Shown here one piece after another: positions 11,799 through 23,604 of a stretch of DNA of 64,000 bases. The notes below the pieces were generated by a model. The model made no database searches, had not been told where the DNA came from, and was given only the letters and a program-made list of their open reading frames with translations. Within the stretch, counting starts at the first letter, position 1. Each line of letters begins with the position of its first letter. A program made the position numbers and the translations under genes. The stretch comes from Anolis sagrei (Eukaryota; Chordata; Lepidosauria; Squamata; Anolidae): NCBI RefSeq assembly GCF_037176765.1, contig NC_090022.1:230389117-230453116 (forward strand), in the 5' to 3' direction.

Positions 11799-11950
11799 AC
11801 ATAGTTGTTGCTGCTGCTATTATTTATCCAATTTCTTGAAGGCTCGAGGTGAAGTACAACATAGTTAAAATACATAATTAAAACACAAAACCACTGAAAA
11901 CACATAGATTAAAAGATACAGATTTAAGACCAAAACACATATAAATAATT
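11799..11950 (-). mobile_element. L2-like 3' end
   Basis: TATTATTTATCCAATTTCTT then GGCTCGAGGTGAAGTACAAC; related to 29692-29900. Confidence 0.55.
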
Positions 11951-12007
11951 CGTCATAAAATGCCAATTGAAAATTGACTGGCTAGACCTGCTGAAAAAGA
12001 GAAGTCA

Positions 12008-12172
12008 GTTTCCATGCGCTTAGGAAATGGAGCCCACAGGAGTTCCATGGAGGCCATCACATGACATGAGGACCCTTCTGGTGGGAATTCATGTGTTTCC
12101 ATTTCCTAAACACATGGAAACAGACCCTGAGACCTCTATCAGGAGTCAAGTATTGATTGACTCCTGATAGAG
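12008..12172. repeat. Two nearby inverted repeats
   Basis: Imperfect arms 12008-12034 and 12096-12122 (CAGTTTCCATGC / ACACATGGAAACAG). Just after, a perfect hairpin: arms 12134-12149 and 12157-12172 (CTCTATCAGGAGTCAA and its complement) with a 7-nt loop. Confidence 0.85.
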
Positions 12173-12399
12173 AAAGACAGGATAAATTGGAGAGAAGATG
12201 GGGGAAGGTGTAGGAAGCCTGTGAGATGGTTGGCTATCCTGAAGACAGGGAAATATAGGAGGGAATGGGTTAAGACAGTTTCCTCCACTTTCCCTCACTT
12301 TCACATTGCTTTGTCTGAGGAGGTCCTTAGATTTTGACCGCTCATTAAGCTGTTGAGGCTCTTCTGGCAGGTCATTCTATAATCTAGGGACAGCCAATT

Positions 12400-12495
12400 A
12401 AAAAGTCATCTGGATAAAAGTTGGTTAGTACTTGGATGGAAGACCACAAAGTAATACCAGGAATTGACAAAAAAACCCAACCTCTTATGTATTCC
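12400..12495 (+). mobile_element. 5S-derived SINE fragment
   Basis: GTTAGTACTTGGATGGAAGA is the internal promoter part of 5S rRNA; the following ATTCCTTGCCTAAGAAA matches the copy at 47480. Confidence 0.7.
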
Positions 12496-12506
12496 TTGCC
12501 TAAGAA

Positions 12507-12690
12507 ATTATTATTATTAAATTTATGTATACCCCCTTTAATGCCATAAAGGGGACTCAAAGCAGCTTGACATAAAACATTAGTATACAATTTAAAATAT
12601 ACAAATATGCAACTATTAAAACAGAATTAAACACAAACAACACTAATAAATCAGTTAAAATCCATCAAAACATATTCAGAGTTAAAAACC
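12507..12690 (-). mobile_element. L2-like 3' end
   Basis: (ATT)n then TATGTATACCCCCTTTAATG and a GGGGACTCAAAGCAGCTTGA block. Confidence 0.65.
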
Positions 12691-13815
12691 ACAGCACCCC
12701 CTGACTAGATCTTAAACACCTAAACAGAAGACATGAAGGCACATAATTACACACACTTCCCAAAACTAAGTGACACTGGTGTGCCAATATATTTACATTT
12801 AATCTAGCATATTCAATAGCATTTACAAGAAAACTGTGGCCCTATGAATGTTGTTCCCTAGTTCCCATTAGTTCTAGCCATCATGTCCAGTAGTCTGATA
12901 TGGTAGAAGCTGTAACATATTGAATCTGAAGAGCCATGTATTCCTCACCCGTACAATCAAAGAATTAAACCTTACTTTCTTCTGCATAGATTAAGAATAT
13001 GTTTGAACAGAAACATCAGCTTTGCATGTGAACTGGCCTGCAACTACTATACAAATTTAGAGAGTCAATTGCTTTGCAGAAAGGCATCTCTCTGTGTATT
13101 TGTGGCTTGGCTGATTTTGGGAGAGTTGGCTCATGTTGCTTAAGAACTGACAATGTTTGTGTGTTTGCTGCTTCATAAACCTGTTTAAATTCATATTCCC
13201 AAATTAAGTCAGGATGTCGGTGCAAAAATACATTGGCCTGTATGCAAAGAACTAGGTGAGTGTTTCCTTTAAACAAAACTGTTTTATTTTTATTGACATC
13301 TTAAAACAGTTAATCAAGAATGACAGTTTGTAGGTATATAAGGTAAATGGTTGACACATCCATACAAATGTATGTACTGATAAGATTCTGCCAAAGTCTC
13401 CAGATGGCCAGGAATATCTTTAAAGGTCTTGTCATATGGTCTAGTGCAATTATGTTATTAGTACATCTTTCCAAAATTTCTGGTGATGTAATGGGATTGT
13501 CCAAAGTCTGTCGTTGTTCAATAAATTAAAACCATTTTAAAACAAACTTGTTCTCACTGGTTTCTTCTTTGATAAGCCTTATGTTCATGGTTGGTTTCTA
13601 ATATATTGCAAAGTCCAAAACCCCTTGGAACCATGTGTGAATGTTCAAATCATTTGCTTAATTCCAATTTAAGGCAATTTGCTTACGTACTTTAACAGCA
13701 GCTGTGAAATTAAGTATTGTTGTGTAACAAGTACAATTAATCTCTTTTTACTTTTTTTCTTTTGCATTATCTTCAAAAGTCCAATGTCCCAGAACCAGGT
13801 AAGTATTTTCACATA
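12691..13815. other. No recognisable feature
   Basis: AT-rich unique sequence; possible very old repeat at 13300-13530. No gene supported. Confidence 0.5.
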
Positions 13816-13819
13816 GTAA

Positions 13820-13905
13820 AGCCTGGGAATTACGTTTTTGGACAATGTCTCCCAGAATTCCTGTTGGTTAAGGAATTCTGAGAGTTATAGTTCAAAGAGG
13901 TAGCT
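13820..13905. mobile_element. Palindromic MITE fragment
   Basis: Inverted CTCCCAGAATTCCTGTTGG / AAGGAATTCTGAGAGTTATA. Confidence 0.5.
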
Positions 13906-14054
13906 TGCTTAAGTTCTGCCCTAAAGTTTTTTGCACTGCTGTCCCTCAGGCAATTGCCACTAAAAGCAAAACAAAGGAGATCATTAGAAGCTGTTTGGGA
14001 TTTGGCAGAAACTGTTGGCTGTTCAAGAAAATCCAATTAAATATGACAAATATT

Positions 14055-14165
14055 GATCCTCCAGATGTTTTGAACTTCATTTCCCAGAATTCCTAATTGT
14101 TGGTCAAACCAGTGAAGGCCTCTGGAAGTTGAGGTTCAAAACTCCCAGAGAACCAAAAATTGGAA
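14055..14165. mobile_element. Palindromic MITE fragment
   Basis: CTCCAGATGTTTTGAACTTC with CCCAGAATTCC, then the inverted partner GGAAGTTGAGGTTCAAAACT. Confidence 0.5.
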
Positions 14166-14179
14166 ATGGCTGACCTAAA

Positions 14180-14416
14180 GTGTGGTCAACTCTTCATATC
14201 CACAGAGTTCACCATCTGCAACTTGAAAATATTCCAGGAAGGGAGGGAGAGAGGGAGAAGGAAATTTCCAAAGGCAATCTTGGATTTCTCCCTTGGATTT
14301 ATGGGGCACAATTTTACTATACCATTATGTATAATGGGACTTGAACATTCATGGATTTTGGTATCGACAGAGTGTCCTGGAATCAAACCCTAGTGGACAC
14401 CAAAGGCCTACTATAA
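14180..14416. mobile_element. Tigger-like nonautonomous DNA element
   Basis: Contains GGATTTTGGTATCGACAG, GTCCTGGAATCAAACCC and a GGACACCAAAGGCCTACTAT end, the classic end of Tigger-type repeats. Confidence 0.55.
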
Positions 14417-14606
14417 TTCTTTGACATTATTAATCCCAGGAAAAACTGCCTCAAACACCTGATAGCTAAGGTAAGAATAGTAGAAAATATACAATAGAAT
14501 AATGCAAGACTGCATACTATTTTGACTACAAGGCCTGCCTTCAGGGCGGGGCAGATGTGCACATTCACACAGATATATCGGTATACACACAGCCATCATC
14601 TTAAGC

Positions 14607-15290
14607 TATCACTCTTGGCCGAGTATGATTGCCTTCCAAGGTCTTGGCGGTGGATCCATAGGTGACTGTAGAGACCTATTCTTGATCTGCATGTTCTTGG
14701 GCAGTAAGGACATCGGTTTCCAGGTGGAAGGCAGTCCCAAAAAGGATGTGCCTTCCTCTTGACACATTTCTGCCTTTTGCTTTCCATTTGTTTCCTTTTG
14801 AATTCCACAGCAGTGTTGGTAAAAGTTGACCTCCAGTTAGAATGCTCGAGGGCCAGGGCTTCCCATTTCTCGGTGTCTATAACATAGTTTTTAAGGTTAG
14901 TTTTAAGCCTATCTTTGAATCTCTTTTGCTTTCCACAACATTCCATTTTCTGTTCTTGAGTTGAGAGCATAGTAACTAAAGCAGACAGTGGGAGACGGTG
15001 ATTGGGCATTCGGACAACGTGACCAGTCCATTTTTGTAGATGATCCACATTTTTCATGCTAAATTCACAGAGCTCAGACAGTATTGTATTTTGATGTTAA
15101 TGTGGACTTTTGTTAAGAGGTGGCTGCCAAGGTAGCAGAAATGCTCAGCATTTTCTAATGTTACAACATTAAACTATTTTTGGCATTGCAGAGGGGTTGG
15201 TTGATACCTACTGACAGAGCACTTTGGTTTTCTCAATGTTCAGTGAGAAGGAACTATGTGCACCTCTGCAGGCTGTATACCCCTGAAACA
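14607..15290 (-). mobile_element. Non-LTR LINE 3' part with C-terminal C2H2 finger
   Basis: - strand coding relic. From 15255 downward it reads SLNIEKTKVL (RT region), then WTGHVVRMPNHRLP, KRFKDRLKTNLKNYVI, WEALALEHSNWRSTF and a C-terminal finger CPYCPRTCRSRIGLYSHLWI-HR (C-x2-C-x12-H-x3-H). The frame 14596-15057 is open over 153 codons but the upstream part is in other frames, so it is broken. I know this tail from vertebrate non-LTR elements but cannot fix the clade. A second copy lies at 27018. Confidence 0.8.
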
Positions 15291-15325
15291 ATACTGCAAG
15301 ATTTCTGAAGTTCCTTGTCAGGAGG

Positions 15326-15510
15326 TAATAATAAAAATAATAACAACAACAACTTTGTTCTTGTACCCAGCCTCTATCTCCCTGAAGGGACCTGGCGTGG
15401 CTTACATATGGCACAAAGTGCCTAAAACAGAGCATAAAATAAACACACAGTACAATACAATAAAGTAAAACATATAGCATATAAACAACAATTTAAATCT
15501 CAGAACAACG
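15326..15510 (-). mobile_element. L2-like 3' end
   Basis: (AAC)n plus TATCTCCCTGAAGGGACCTG, same family as 2144-2340. Confidence 0.7.
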
Positions 15511-16850
15511 TCCTATGGTGACAACTATCGTAAGACATGGTCAGACTGTATACAAGAACAAGGGAAAGGGATAGTGCTAATTGTAGCCAAGGAACAAGGG
15601 CATGGGATGAAAGTGCAGTGCTGTGTCATTGATTGCAAACCATTGGGGCTGAGTAATCCATTTCTTCTTCTACTTTTTTTTTACTTTTCTTTATGTTACC
15701 CATCCTTTGACAGCACCAAACAGAAAGATAAAGTGGTGGTAAAATGCTCTATGGAACACCATTGTCTATACAAGGAAGTGGGAAATCCATAGGCTACAGC
15801 AAGACTGACTGCAGAGTACATTTCTGAGTAGCCAATTTTTCACAGTAAGAATAAAAATGATAAATAAGTGAGACAACAATTAGGTAAAACTTATTCCTCT
15901 ACAATACAAGTGCAGGCCCCTCAGTTTTCATCTTCCACCATTATGATGGGAAAAGGTCAGGATATTAAATGCCAAAAACATCCCCCACAGCTGATGTGTG
16001 TTCATCTTGGGACTACATCTTCGAGTCTGCATAGGCAGTCATAAAATTTTAAAGAGCTACGGTAAATCTCTTTGCAAATATTGCCTTCATTTTTACAGTA
16101 AAAGCAGCTGACGAAATACAGGAGCTTGCATTGCTTATTGTTTAGAGTCTGAGTTAACCCATAACATAGCGTCATATTTTATCCTCCTGCTCCTGTTCCT
16201 TTCTGAAATCCACCCTGTAGGAGAAAAAGGAACAACAAGGGTTAAGATTGGATCATGGGCCATTAGCCAAATTTAGTTCCCATCACAACTGATGAGTAAT
16301 TGAATTGTTCTCCCATCAAAACATTTATCTGCAGCCCTCTGGTTGTAGCTGTCTAACATGCCAGTTTGACATTGTTCAGTTGTCTTTCCAAGACTCGATT
16401 CCATTCATGCGGCAATTGATCAGAAATTATAATCACACGGCAAGCAGGAAATGTAGCTGCTCTCAGCAATGGAGCCAGATAACTGGAAAATGGGGGATAT
16501 TAATTTGTCATCCTGTTTCTGTTTGGATTTGAACTATCAGTCAGGGAGTCCTCCTTCAAACTTTGACAACTTTATGTACAGAAATGAGTTGTCAAGGTTG
16601 GCCCAGACCATTTTGTCAAGACTCAGGATCTGGTCAGAGCTTCGAAAGTTACTATTCTGGACTACAACTCCCAGATCTCCTGGCCAACACTGCCACTGGC
16701 TATGCTATCTGGTGGATATATTCCAACAAAGTCATTTTCATAAGCTCCAGATTTGATGGTAAGATCAAAGTAGGATCTCAAAAGAAGCTACTTTTTCTAT
16801 AGCTAATGGAACTGAAATTTTATTGCTTCCATTTTATGGTCTTTGGGTGC
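15511..16850. other. No gene; possible conserved noncoding DNA at 16040-16520
   Basis: Unique-looking sequence without repeat signature. 16040-16520 has several TAATTG/CAATTGATC type sites. The open frames there show no family resemblance. Confidence 0.3.
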
Positions 16851-17222
16851 ATCCATGGTACATCTATACTTTAGAAATAATGTAGTTTGACAACTCTGTA
16901 ACTGCTATGGCTCAATCTTGTGGAATCCTGGGATATGTAATTTGATGAGGCACCACCATTCTTTGACAGAGAAAGACTGAGACCATCTAAAACGACAACT
17001 TCCATGATTCTGTAGCATTGACTCATAACACTTATCCAGCCCCCATGTGTACTGAAATCTGTGGATAATAGGATATGTAGTTTCATGAGGCACCAGCTCT
17101 CTTTGGCAAAGAAGGCTAAAGATCATTCAAAACTACAACCCCATTCTTCCATAGCATTGATTTGTGGCAGTTAATGTGTTATCAAACCGTATTAATTCTG
17201 CAGTGTAAATGAACCCTTAGAG
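16851..17222. mobile_element. Two overlapping palindromic MITEs (family M)
   Basis: GGTACATCTATACTTTAGAA through GGCACCACCATTCTTTG, then a second partial copy through GTATTAATTCTGCAGTGTAA. Same family as the 28465 array. Confidence 0.75.
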
Positions 17223-17581
17223 GTATCCTATTCATTGTGTTGCTGTATATCAAAGCTGACTTGAAAGTAACAGTAAAACGAATGGAAGCAATGGTAGAAC
17301 ACCAACAATTATTTTAAAAATATCTATTTGGGGTGGGGATAGGACTGATTTAGAATAAGTAGATAACACATTTTTACATGTTGCTTTAAAAATTGCAGAG
17401 GAGGAGGAGTTGTACATGTTCCTTTTGTTCCCTTTTATACTATATCAGGCCTTTTACACACACATACACATACACAGTGATACCTTGACTTAAGAGTTTA
17501 ATTCATCCTGTGACCAAGCTCTTAACTCAAAATGCTCCTATCTCAAAGTGAATTTCCCATTGAAATGCATTGAAATTCTAG

Positions 17582-17825
17582 GTACTGTTCCATTAGCAGT
17601 GCAGAGGCCATCAGGGGGCGCTAGAGAGAGAGAAGGATAGTCCATTTAGGGGGGGGGATTTGAAGGAGGAAAACTATTGCGGTGGGGGCAATAACTGGAA
17701 AACTGGGGGAAATGGTTTTCCTTCTTCAACCCACTCTCCACCCCCATAAGATGGACAATCCTTCTCTCGCTAGCTCCTCCTGTTGGTCTCTGCTCAGATA
17801 ATGGAACAGTACCAAATGCTATTAA
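17582..17825. mobile_element. Palindromic MITE (family T), nested
   Basis: Starts GTACTGTTCCATTAGCAGTG and ends with the inverted CAGATAATGGAACAGTACC. Same family as 24424-24732. Confidence 0.75.
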
Positions 17826-18061
17826 TCTGTTCTGGTCCCCTGAACACCCCCCCCCCATTTTTGTTACGTGTTTTTAAATAAGAAAATATGCTTTATAAAT
17901 AACAAATAATATATGAATGCATATGCACATGAAACACTACAAAAGAAAGATCCACTTTGAAATGGTAGCTGCACAAAGCTTTGGCAAGGAAGCACATTAG
18001 AGGCAACAAAATGTGTGTTGGTCAGTGTAAAATCAAGGCAAAACCTGCACAGTCACATGGA

Positions 18062-18395
18062 GGTAAAAGGTAAAGGTTTTGCCTTAACAGTAAGTCTAGT
18101 TGTGTCCAACTCTAGGAAGTGGTGCTCATCTCCATTTCTAAGCTGAAGAGCCGGTTTTGTCCATAGATGCCTCCAAGGTCATGTGGCCAGCAAGACTGCA
18201 TGGAGTGCTGTTACCTTCCTGCTGGAGCAGTACCTATTGATCTATTCAAATTTGTATGTTTTCAAACTGTTAGGATGGCAGAAGCTGGAGCTAACAGGGG
18301 GAGCTCACCCTGCTCCTCAGATTTGAAATCCTGACCTTTCGGTCAGCAAGTTCAGCATTTCAGTGGTTTAACCTGTTGCACCACCAGGTGCTCCC
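18062..18395 (-). mobile_element. Sauria SINE (BovB-type tail), nested
   Basis: - strand: 3' tail AAAGGTAAAGGTTTTGCCTT at the left; middle GCCTCCAAGGTCATGTGGCC; tRNA-like head TTGCACCACCAGGTGCTCCC at the right. Confidence 0.88.
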
Positions 18396-18661
18396 ACAAG
18401 CCCTAAAATCCTGTACTCTGGCACTAGCTCTTAACTGAAAACACTGTTCTTATGTTAAAAGTGAAACCAGGGCTAAACAACTGCTCTTAACACAAAACAC
18501 TCTTAAGTTGGGACACTCCTAAGTAGAGGTTCCACAGTGTGTGAGTGTGTGTGTGCATGTATATGTGAATGTGTGTATAGATAGATATAATAGAGATGAT
18601 ATAGAATGGGAAAATTAAAAGAAAAACATCAGTAGGTTCAAGTGAATCACATTATTGTCTG

Positions 18662-19300
18662 CCAATTATTATTATTATTTATTATTATTATTAAACTTTA
18701 TTTGTACCCCGCTAGCATCTCCCGAAGAATTCAATGCGGCTTACACAGGCCGAGGCCTCAACACACAACACAACAATACAATCTAAGCAAATCAAACAAT
18801 TAAAAACAGAATAAAGCAAAATAAACAACAGGCACAATACACTAAACACAATAAAACTGGGCCGGGCCAGAGTAAAGGGTACAAGAATTAAAAGTGCTGA
18901 TGTGACAGGAGGTGTATATAGGGCTTCCAGGGCAAGTGCGATGTGCGATGTGCAGCAATCATTGGTTCTGATAAAGTGCTTATGGGACTTGGTAGTGGAG
19001 ATTTCCTAATATGGGAAGGCGCATCGGAAAAGCCAGGTCTTCAAGTTCTTTCTGAAGACAGCCAATGTAGGGGCCTGTCTAAGGTCTTTGGGGAGGGTGT
19101 TCCAGAGTCGGGGGGCCACCACGGAAAAGGCCCTGTCCAGTGTCCCCACCAAGCGTGCTTGCGACGCCAGTGGGATCACGAGCAGGGCCTCTCCAGATGA
19201 CCGAAGGGAACGCGTGGGTTCGTAGATGGAAATGCAGTCACGCAGGTAGGCTGGTCCCAAACCTTTCAGGGCTTTGTAGGTAAGCACCTGCACCTGTAAT
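18662..19300 (-). mobile_element. L2 LINE 3' end
   Basis: (ATT)n tail, then GTACCCCGCTAGCATCTCCC. The - strand frame reads LTYKALKGLGPAYLRDCISI and PRLWNTLPKDLRQAPTLAVF, the L2 ORF2 C terminus. 5'-truncated; closely related to 56832-57632. Confidence 0.9.
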
Positions 19301-19502
19301 ATAAGTGGAAACATGAGATAATTCAAATGAATTGTTAGAACACATGAATAACACTAAAGGATAACTTTCTAAAATACCTTCTAATTTCAGTGAAATAGTT
19401 AGAACTATGATTCACTTTAATTTTCATGCACAAATACACAGGAAAGGATTCAATTGCAACTTCTTTTATTAGCTATATAATACTGTGATGGGTTAATGTA
19501 TA

Positions 19503-19770
19503 ACAACAACAACAACAACAACAACTTTATTCTTATACCCCGCCTCCATCTCCCCGAAGGGACTCGGGGCGGCTTACAAAGGGACAAGCCCAGAGAGCAC
19601 AGAGTTAAAACGTAATGCAATAAAATAAAAAAACAATACAAAACCAAATAGAAACATATCACAATAAACCATAACATCATTAAAACAGTACCATGGGAGC
19701 AATAAAAGTGCTGAGTTCAGAGGGCTCTGAGTTTGAGCAAAATTCCTAGATAGTGCTAAGGAAAAGTGCA
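19503..19770 (-). mobile_element. L2-like 3' end
   Basis: (AAC)n followed by CCCCGCCTCCATCTCCCCGA and GACTCGGGGCGGCTTACAAA. Confidence 0.8.
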
Positions 19771-20794
19771 ACATTCAGTGGCAGGGATGGGAGAGTAATG
19801 TCCTTTATAATGTCAGGATTGTAGGGCGGAGGGCCATGCTAATGTGTTTAGGTATTAAAGGGCCAATTCTTTGGAACTGCTTAATCAAAGGCACAACGGA
19901 ACATCCATCTTTTTAGGTTCTTCCAAAAGGAGGACAAGGTAGGTGACTTGAATGGAGAATCTCCATTTTTAGGTTAAAGAGGGGAAACTTCTGCATTTAT
20001 TATTTCACTGAGCAAAATAACTTTTGATGGATTTCTGCTGACTAGCTCTCAAATAATCTCTAATAAACTTTAAAAAAAATAACGTTCAACATTGCCTTTC
20101 ACCTATGTATAACAATCAATGTAAAGCCTCAGAATTCATAACTCTTAGGTCTGTTACCCAATTTTCTTTCTTTTCTTTTAAAAAAAACCCAGTCCATATT
20201 TGCATATTTGTAGTTTCCAGTCCAGGTTTGCAGTGGGCACAGGCTGGGTACAAAACAGCATGTCATTTTTATGATATTCTTTGTTTTAATTAGTTAGCAT
20301 AAACTTCTTTTTCTCTCTTTTGCCTTTTTAGTGGCTCCTGTCTAATCCAGGGACAAGCCAATCTCATAAATTTCCAAACTGTTTGACTTAACTAGTTTCA
20401 AATCAGAATCAGCTCTTTTATTTGAGAATAGAATTTTGTCATGTTATAATTTGTCATGGTTCACTAAACAACGCAAGGAAAAGAGTTGTAAATTTTGATG
20501 TACTGCAGCTGCACAAATGGTTATGCAAGAGTCAATTTTTAATTGGATCGTTGAATATTCTTTTTTCTTGATCTGGCTAGGTGTCAGGTCATATTGCAGC
20601 CTGTATGCTATTTTAAAATACAACTGTTGATAGAGATATGTATGATGGAAATCTATGTACGAATTTCATATATGTATTATATATAAAGGTATTTTTATCT
20701 AGACTATACATGTGAAAGAGCAAAACATTTTCATATGTAGATCTGATTGTTACATCCAGCCAGCATACCATAGATAAATAAGCTCATATAAACT
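19771..20794. other. No recognisable feature
   Basis: AT-rich unique sequence; a short L2-derived remnant (gggagagtaatgtcctttat) may continue from the left. Confidence 0.5.
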
Positions 20795-20796
20795 TT

Positions 20797-21275
20797 ATTT
20801 ATTTACTGATTGATTTATTTACAGTATTTATATTTCTCTCTTCTCACCCCAAAGGGGACTCGGGGCAGATCACAGATCACATATGTAGCAAATATTCACT
20901 GCCATTATACACTGACAAGACAGACAACTGTATATAGATAGAGGTATATATAGGCTTTTTCTCATCTTCGGCATCTTGGAGGCAGTTCTGGCCACCAAGG
21001 GGATGGGGGTTGCTGTCACTCCATCTTCTCTGCCGAAGAGCTTGTGCTCAGTTCTGGCCACCGTGTGTGTGTGTGTGTGTTGTTTCTGTCTAAGAGCTTT
21101 GATCATAAACTTCCTCCTTGATTGAATCGCTGACATTTTCTGGCACTTCCTTATGGGTGCCTTAAATACCTCCCCACTTTAAGCGGTACCTATTTATCTA
21201 CTCACATTTTGCTTTGGAACTGCTAGGTAGGCAGAAGCTGGGCTAAAGGCCAGAAGCTCAGCCTTGGCTATTATT
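20797..21275 (-). mobile_element. L2-like 3' end, composite
   Basis: (TTTA)n-like start, CACCCCAAAGGGGACTCGGG, a (GT)n at 21064 and a right part GTACCTATTTATCTACTCAC shared with Sauria SINE/LINE sequence. Same type at 56058. Confidence 0.65.
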
Positions 21276-21574
21276 ATACACCATATTATAATACTATTAT
21301 ACTCCACATCATAAACTCGGTATTGACTTCATATTAATGTTGAAATAAAGTAATTAAAAGCAAATTAAGACAAAGATAATACATAAAAATGTAACATTTT
21401 TAATATATTATGAAAACAGCTTTGTGAATACACTACTGTTTCTTTGATTTTTTGCTGTTTGCTTGAGCATTCCAGTTGCTTTGGTTCTGGTTAATGTTCT
21501 ACTGTAATAACAAAAATATAATAAAAATTAATAGAGCAGCTACAGTAACTTGATTCAAAAAGCAATGGAAATTA

Positions 21575-22530
21575 CGAGGGTTGGAACTTTAATAGTGGCA
21601 ACTTTTTATTTACATATAATACAAAAGTGATACATGCCACCAAGTTTTACAGTCCTTCAATATAGTCGCCTCATTGTGTACAACCCGTTTCCAACTATGT
21701 GGAAGTCATAGGACACCTGTTGCAGTGCCTGTTCTGTAGATAGTTCAAATAGAGTGGTCTACTGCTGCAAGAGTCTCTGGAAGAGTTCTGAAGCGAATGC
21801 CACAAAGTGGTTCCTTCATCTTAGGAATTAAGTTAAAGTGACAAGGGCTTAAGTCTGGAGAGTATGGTGGATGGTACAGCACTTCCCAGCCCCATCGATT
21901 GAGCAAATCAGCCACAGCTTGTACTGCACGTGGCCGAGCATTGTCATGCAAAATGATAGGGGCATTCTGCAGAAAGTGTTGCCGTTTTTCCCCTCAAAGC
22001 TGGTCTGAGATGGTGTTCCAAAAATGAGCAGTAATACTGCGCATTGACAGTCTGATGTGGGGGAACAGTATGCACTAGGATTACACCATCACAGTCAGAC
22101 ATGAGAATCACCATAACTTTTACATTGCTGGGATTCTGATGAAATTTCAAACTTTGTCGTGACCCATAACAATGCCATTCGTTCAATTAGATGTTTCAGT
22201 TTTGGCTGGTACGATCTGGCCCAAGTCTCATCCAGCATAATGATACAGCATGAGAAAGCTTATCCTTCGCACTCTGGCACATTCAATCTTTATCCAACTC
22301 ATTTGTTCTAGTTTCGAAAACATTGTGACAACACTTACTTTAGACCGCAAGCTAATACGAACCTCAGTTCTTCGCGTCACTCTGCATGCGTGTGACATAG
22401 GAACGGCGAGTCTTTTTGCTCAGAGGTAAAGTAGATATGTAACTAGCATGTGGTATATGCAACATTATTTGGTTTCGTTGTGTAGCGCCTTTTCAGCAGT
22501 GTTGCCACTATTAAATTTCTAACTCTTTGA
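21575..22530 (-). mobile_element. Mariner-family DNA transposon, defective
   Basis: Termini CGAGGGTTGGAACTTTAATA and its inverted partner TATTAAATTTCTAACTCTTT, next to a TA at the left. The - strand carries transposase relics: SDCDGVILVHTVPPHQTVNA with the first Asp region, and MHDNARPRAVQAVADLLNRW with HDN. In the PPYSPDLSPCHFNLIP block the third catalytic Asp position is His. The two open parts are in different frames, and the total of about 950 bp against the usual 1.3 kb suggests internal loss. Not active. Confidence 0.85.
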
Positions 22531-23604
22531 TCCCAAACTATAATCCTGTTCGCTTAACAAACTACCGTTTGTGCAATACTCTGAAAATGTTACTTTAGGG
22601 GACTGCAATTCCCCAAATTTGCGTGTCAGCATGGTTAGTACTCATGTTGTCTGGGTGACTCTGGGAATCATATACACACATGCATACATACAGACATACT
22701 TTTCCAAAATCTAGTCTAATTCCAACTACAGCTTTCTTGGTTTGCCAGCAACAGTAAATCATAGTTTGTTAACTACATTAAAAACCTCCCAGTTACAGTG
22801 CATAATGGGAGGGTAGAAGGCTATATGAAAGCATGGAAGTCTAGGGATCTCATTTAATTGATTAGGTAATACTTCATAATTGGACAGTGTTAGTGTTCGG
22901 TATGAATTGACAAATCATTGCTTGTAATCAGCCAGCAACACAGAAAAAGAATAATGTCTAAGTGTGTTTGCCAGGCAGATTCAACAAAACGTAGATATTT
23001 CACCAACAGAAGTCACTGCTGCTAGAGGGTAAAGTATACGAAGTATTAATTTAGGCAACCAGCAGTAAATCAGAGTTAATCCTGAATATTTAGTAGCTCT
23101 TATCAAGATTGATGCTCTAAAATATGACTGGGGTTCTAAACAATGGTATTGCTTGAATTGCAGTATTACGTTTAAAGGAGGTGATATATTTCAAATATAA
23201 TATGTATGTGATATAGTATAGCAGTATTTATACAAGCAATTGCTACAGTGTACGTTAATTGTTTTCTTCCTGTAACAACAAATAATCAATCATGCCACCA
23301 CATTTTTATATCAAGTCTACATTGTAAACTGTCTTTTTGGTGGCTGATTATAATGCAGGCTGAGTAAGGATAAACTGTGGTTTCTTTGATCACAATGGAT
23401 GGAAGCAATAATGGGAATTACCCTATTTTATTGTAAATAATACTATTTATAGTGATGGACAAAATTTACATTGCAAACATGCAAAGAAAAAAAATCCTAT
23501 AGTAGTAAGACTGCATTCCATTTGATTTCCCCTCATCCTTTCTGGTATCCTTAGTATCCTAACTGTACAATTATGTTTTTTTTCCCCTCTTGGACAAAAT
23601 GAAG
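22531..23604. other. No recognisable feature
   Basis: AT-rich; no gene or repeat that I can name. Confidence 0.5.

Larger units (their letters stand above)
17476..18541. mobile_element. Nonautonomous DNA transposon with two nested insertions
   Basis: Left end ACACAGTGATACCTTGACTT and right end complement CACACTGTGGAACCTCTACT form inverted termini with an internal CTCTTAACTCAAAATGCTCC theme repeated near the right end. It is interrupted by a palindromic MITE (17582-17825) and a Sauria SINE (18062-18395). No transposase. Confidence 0.65.
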
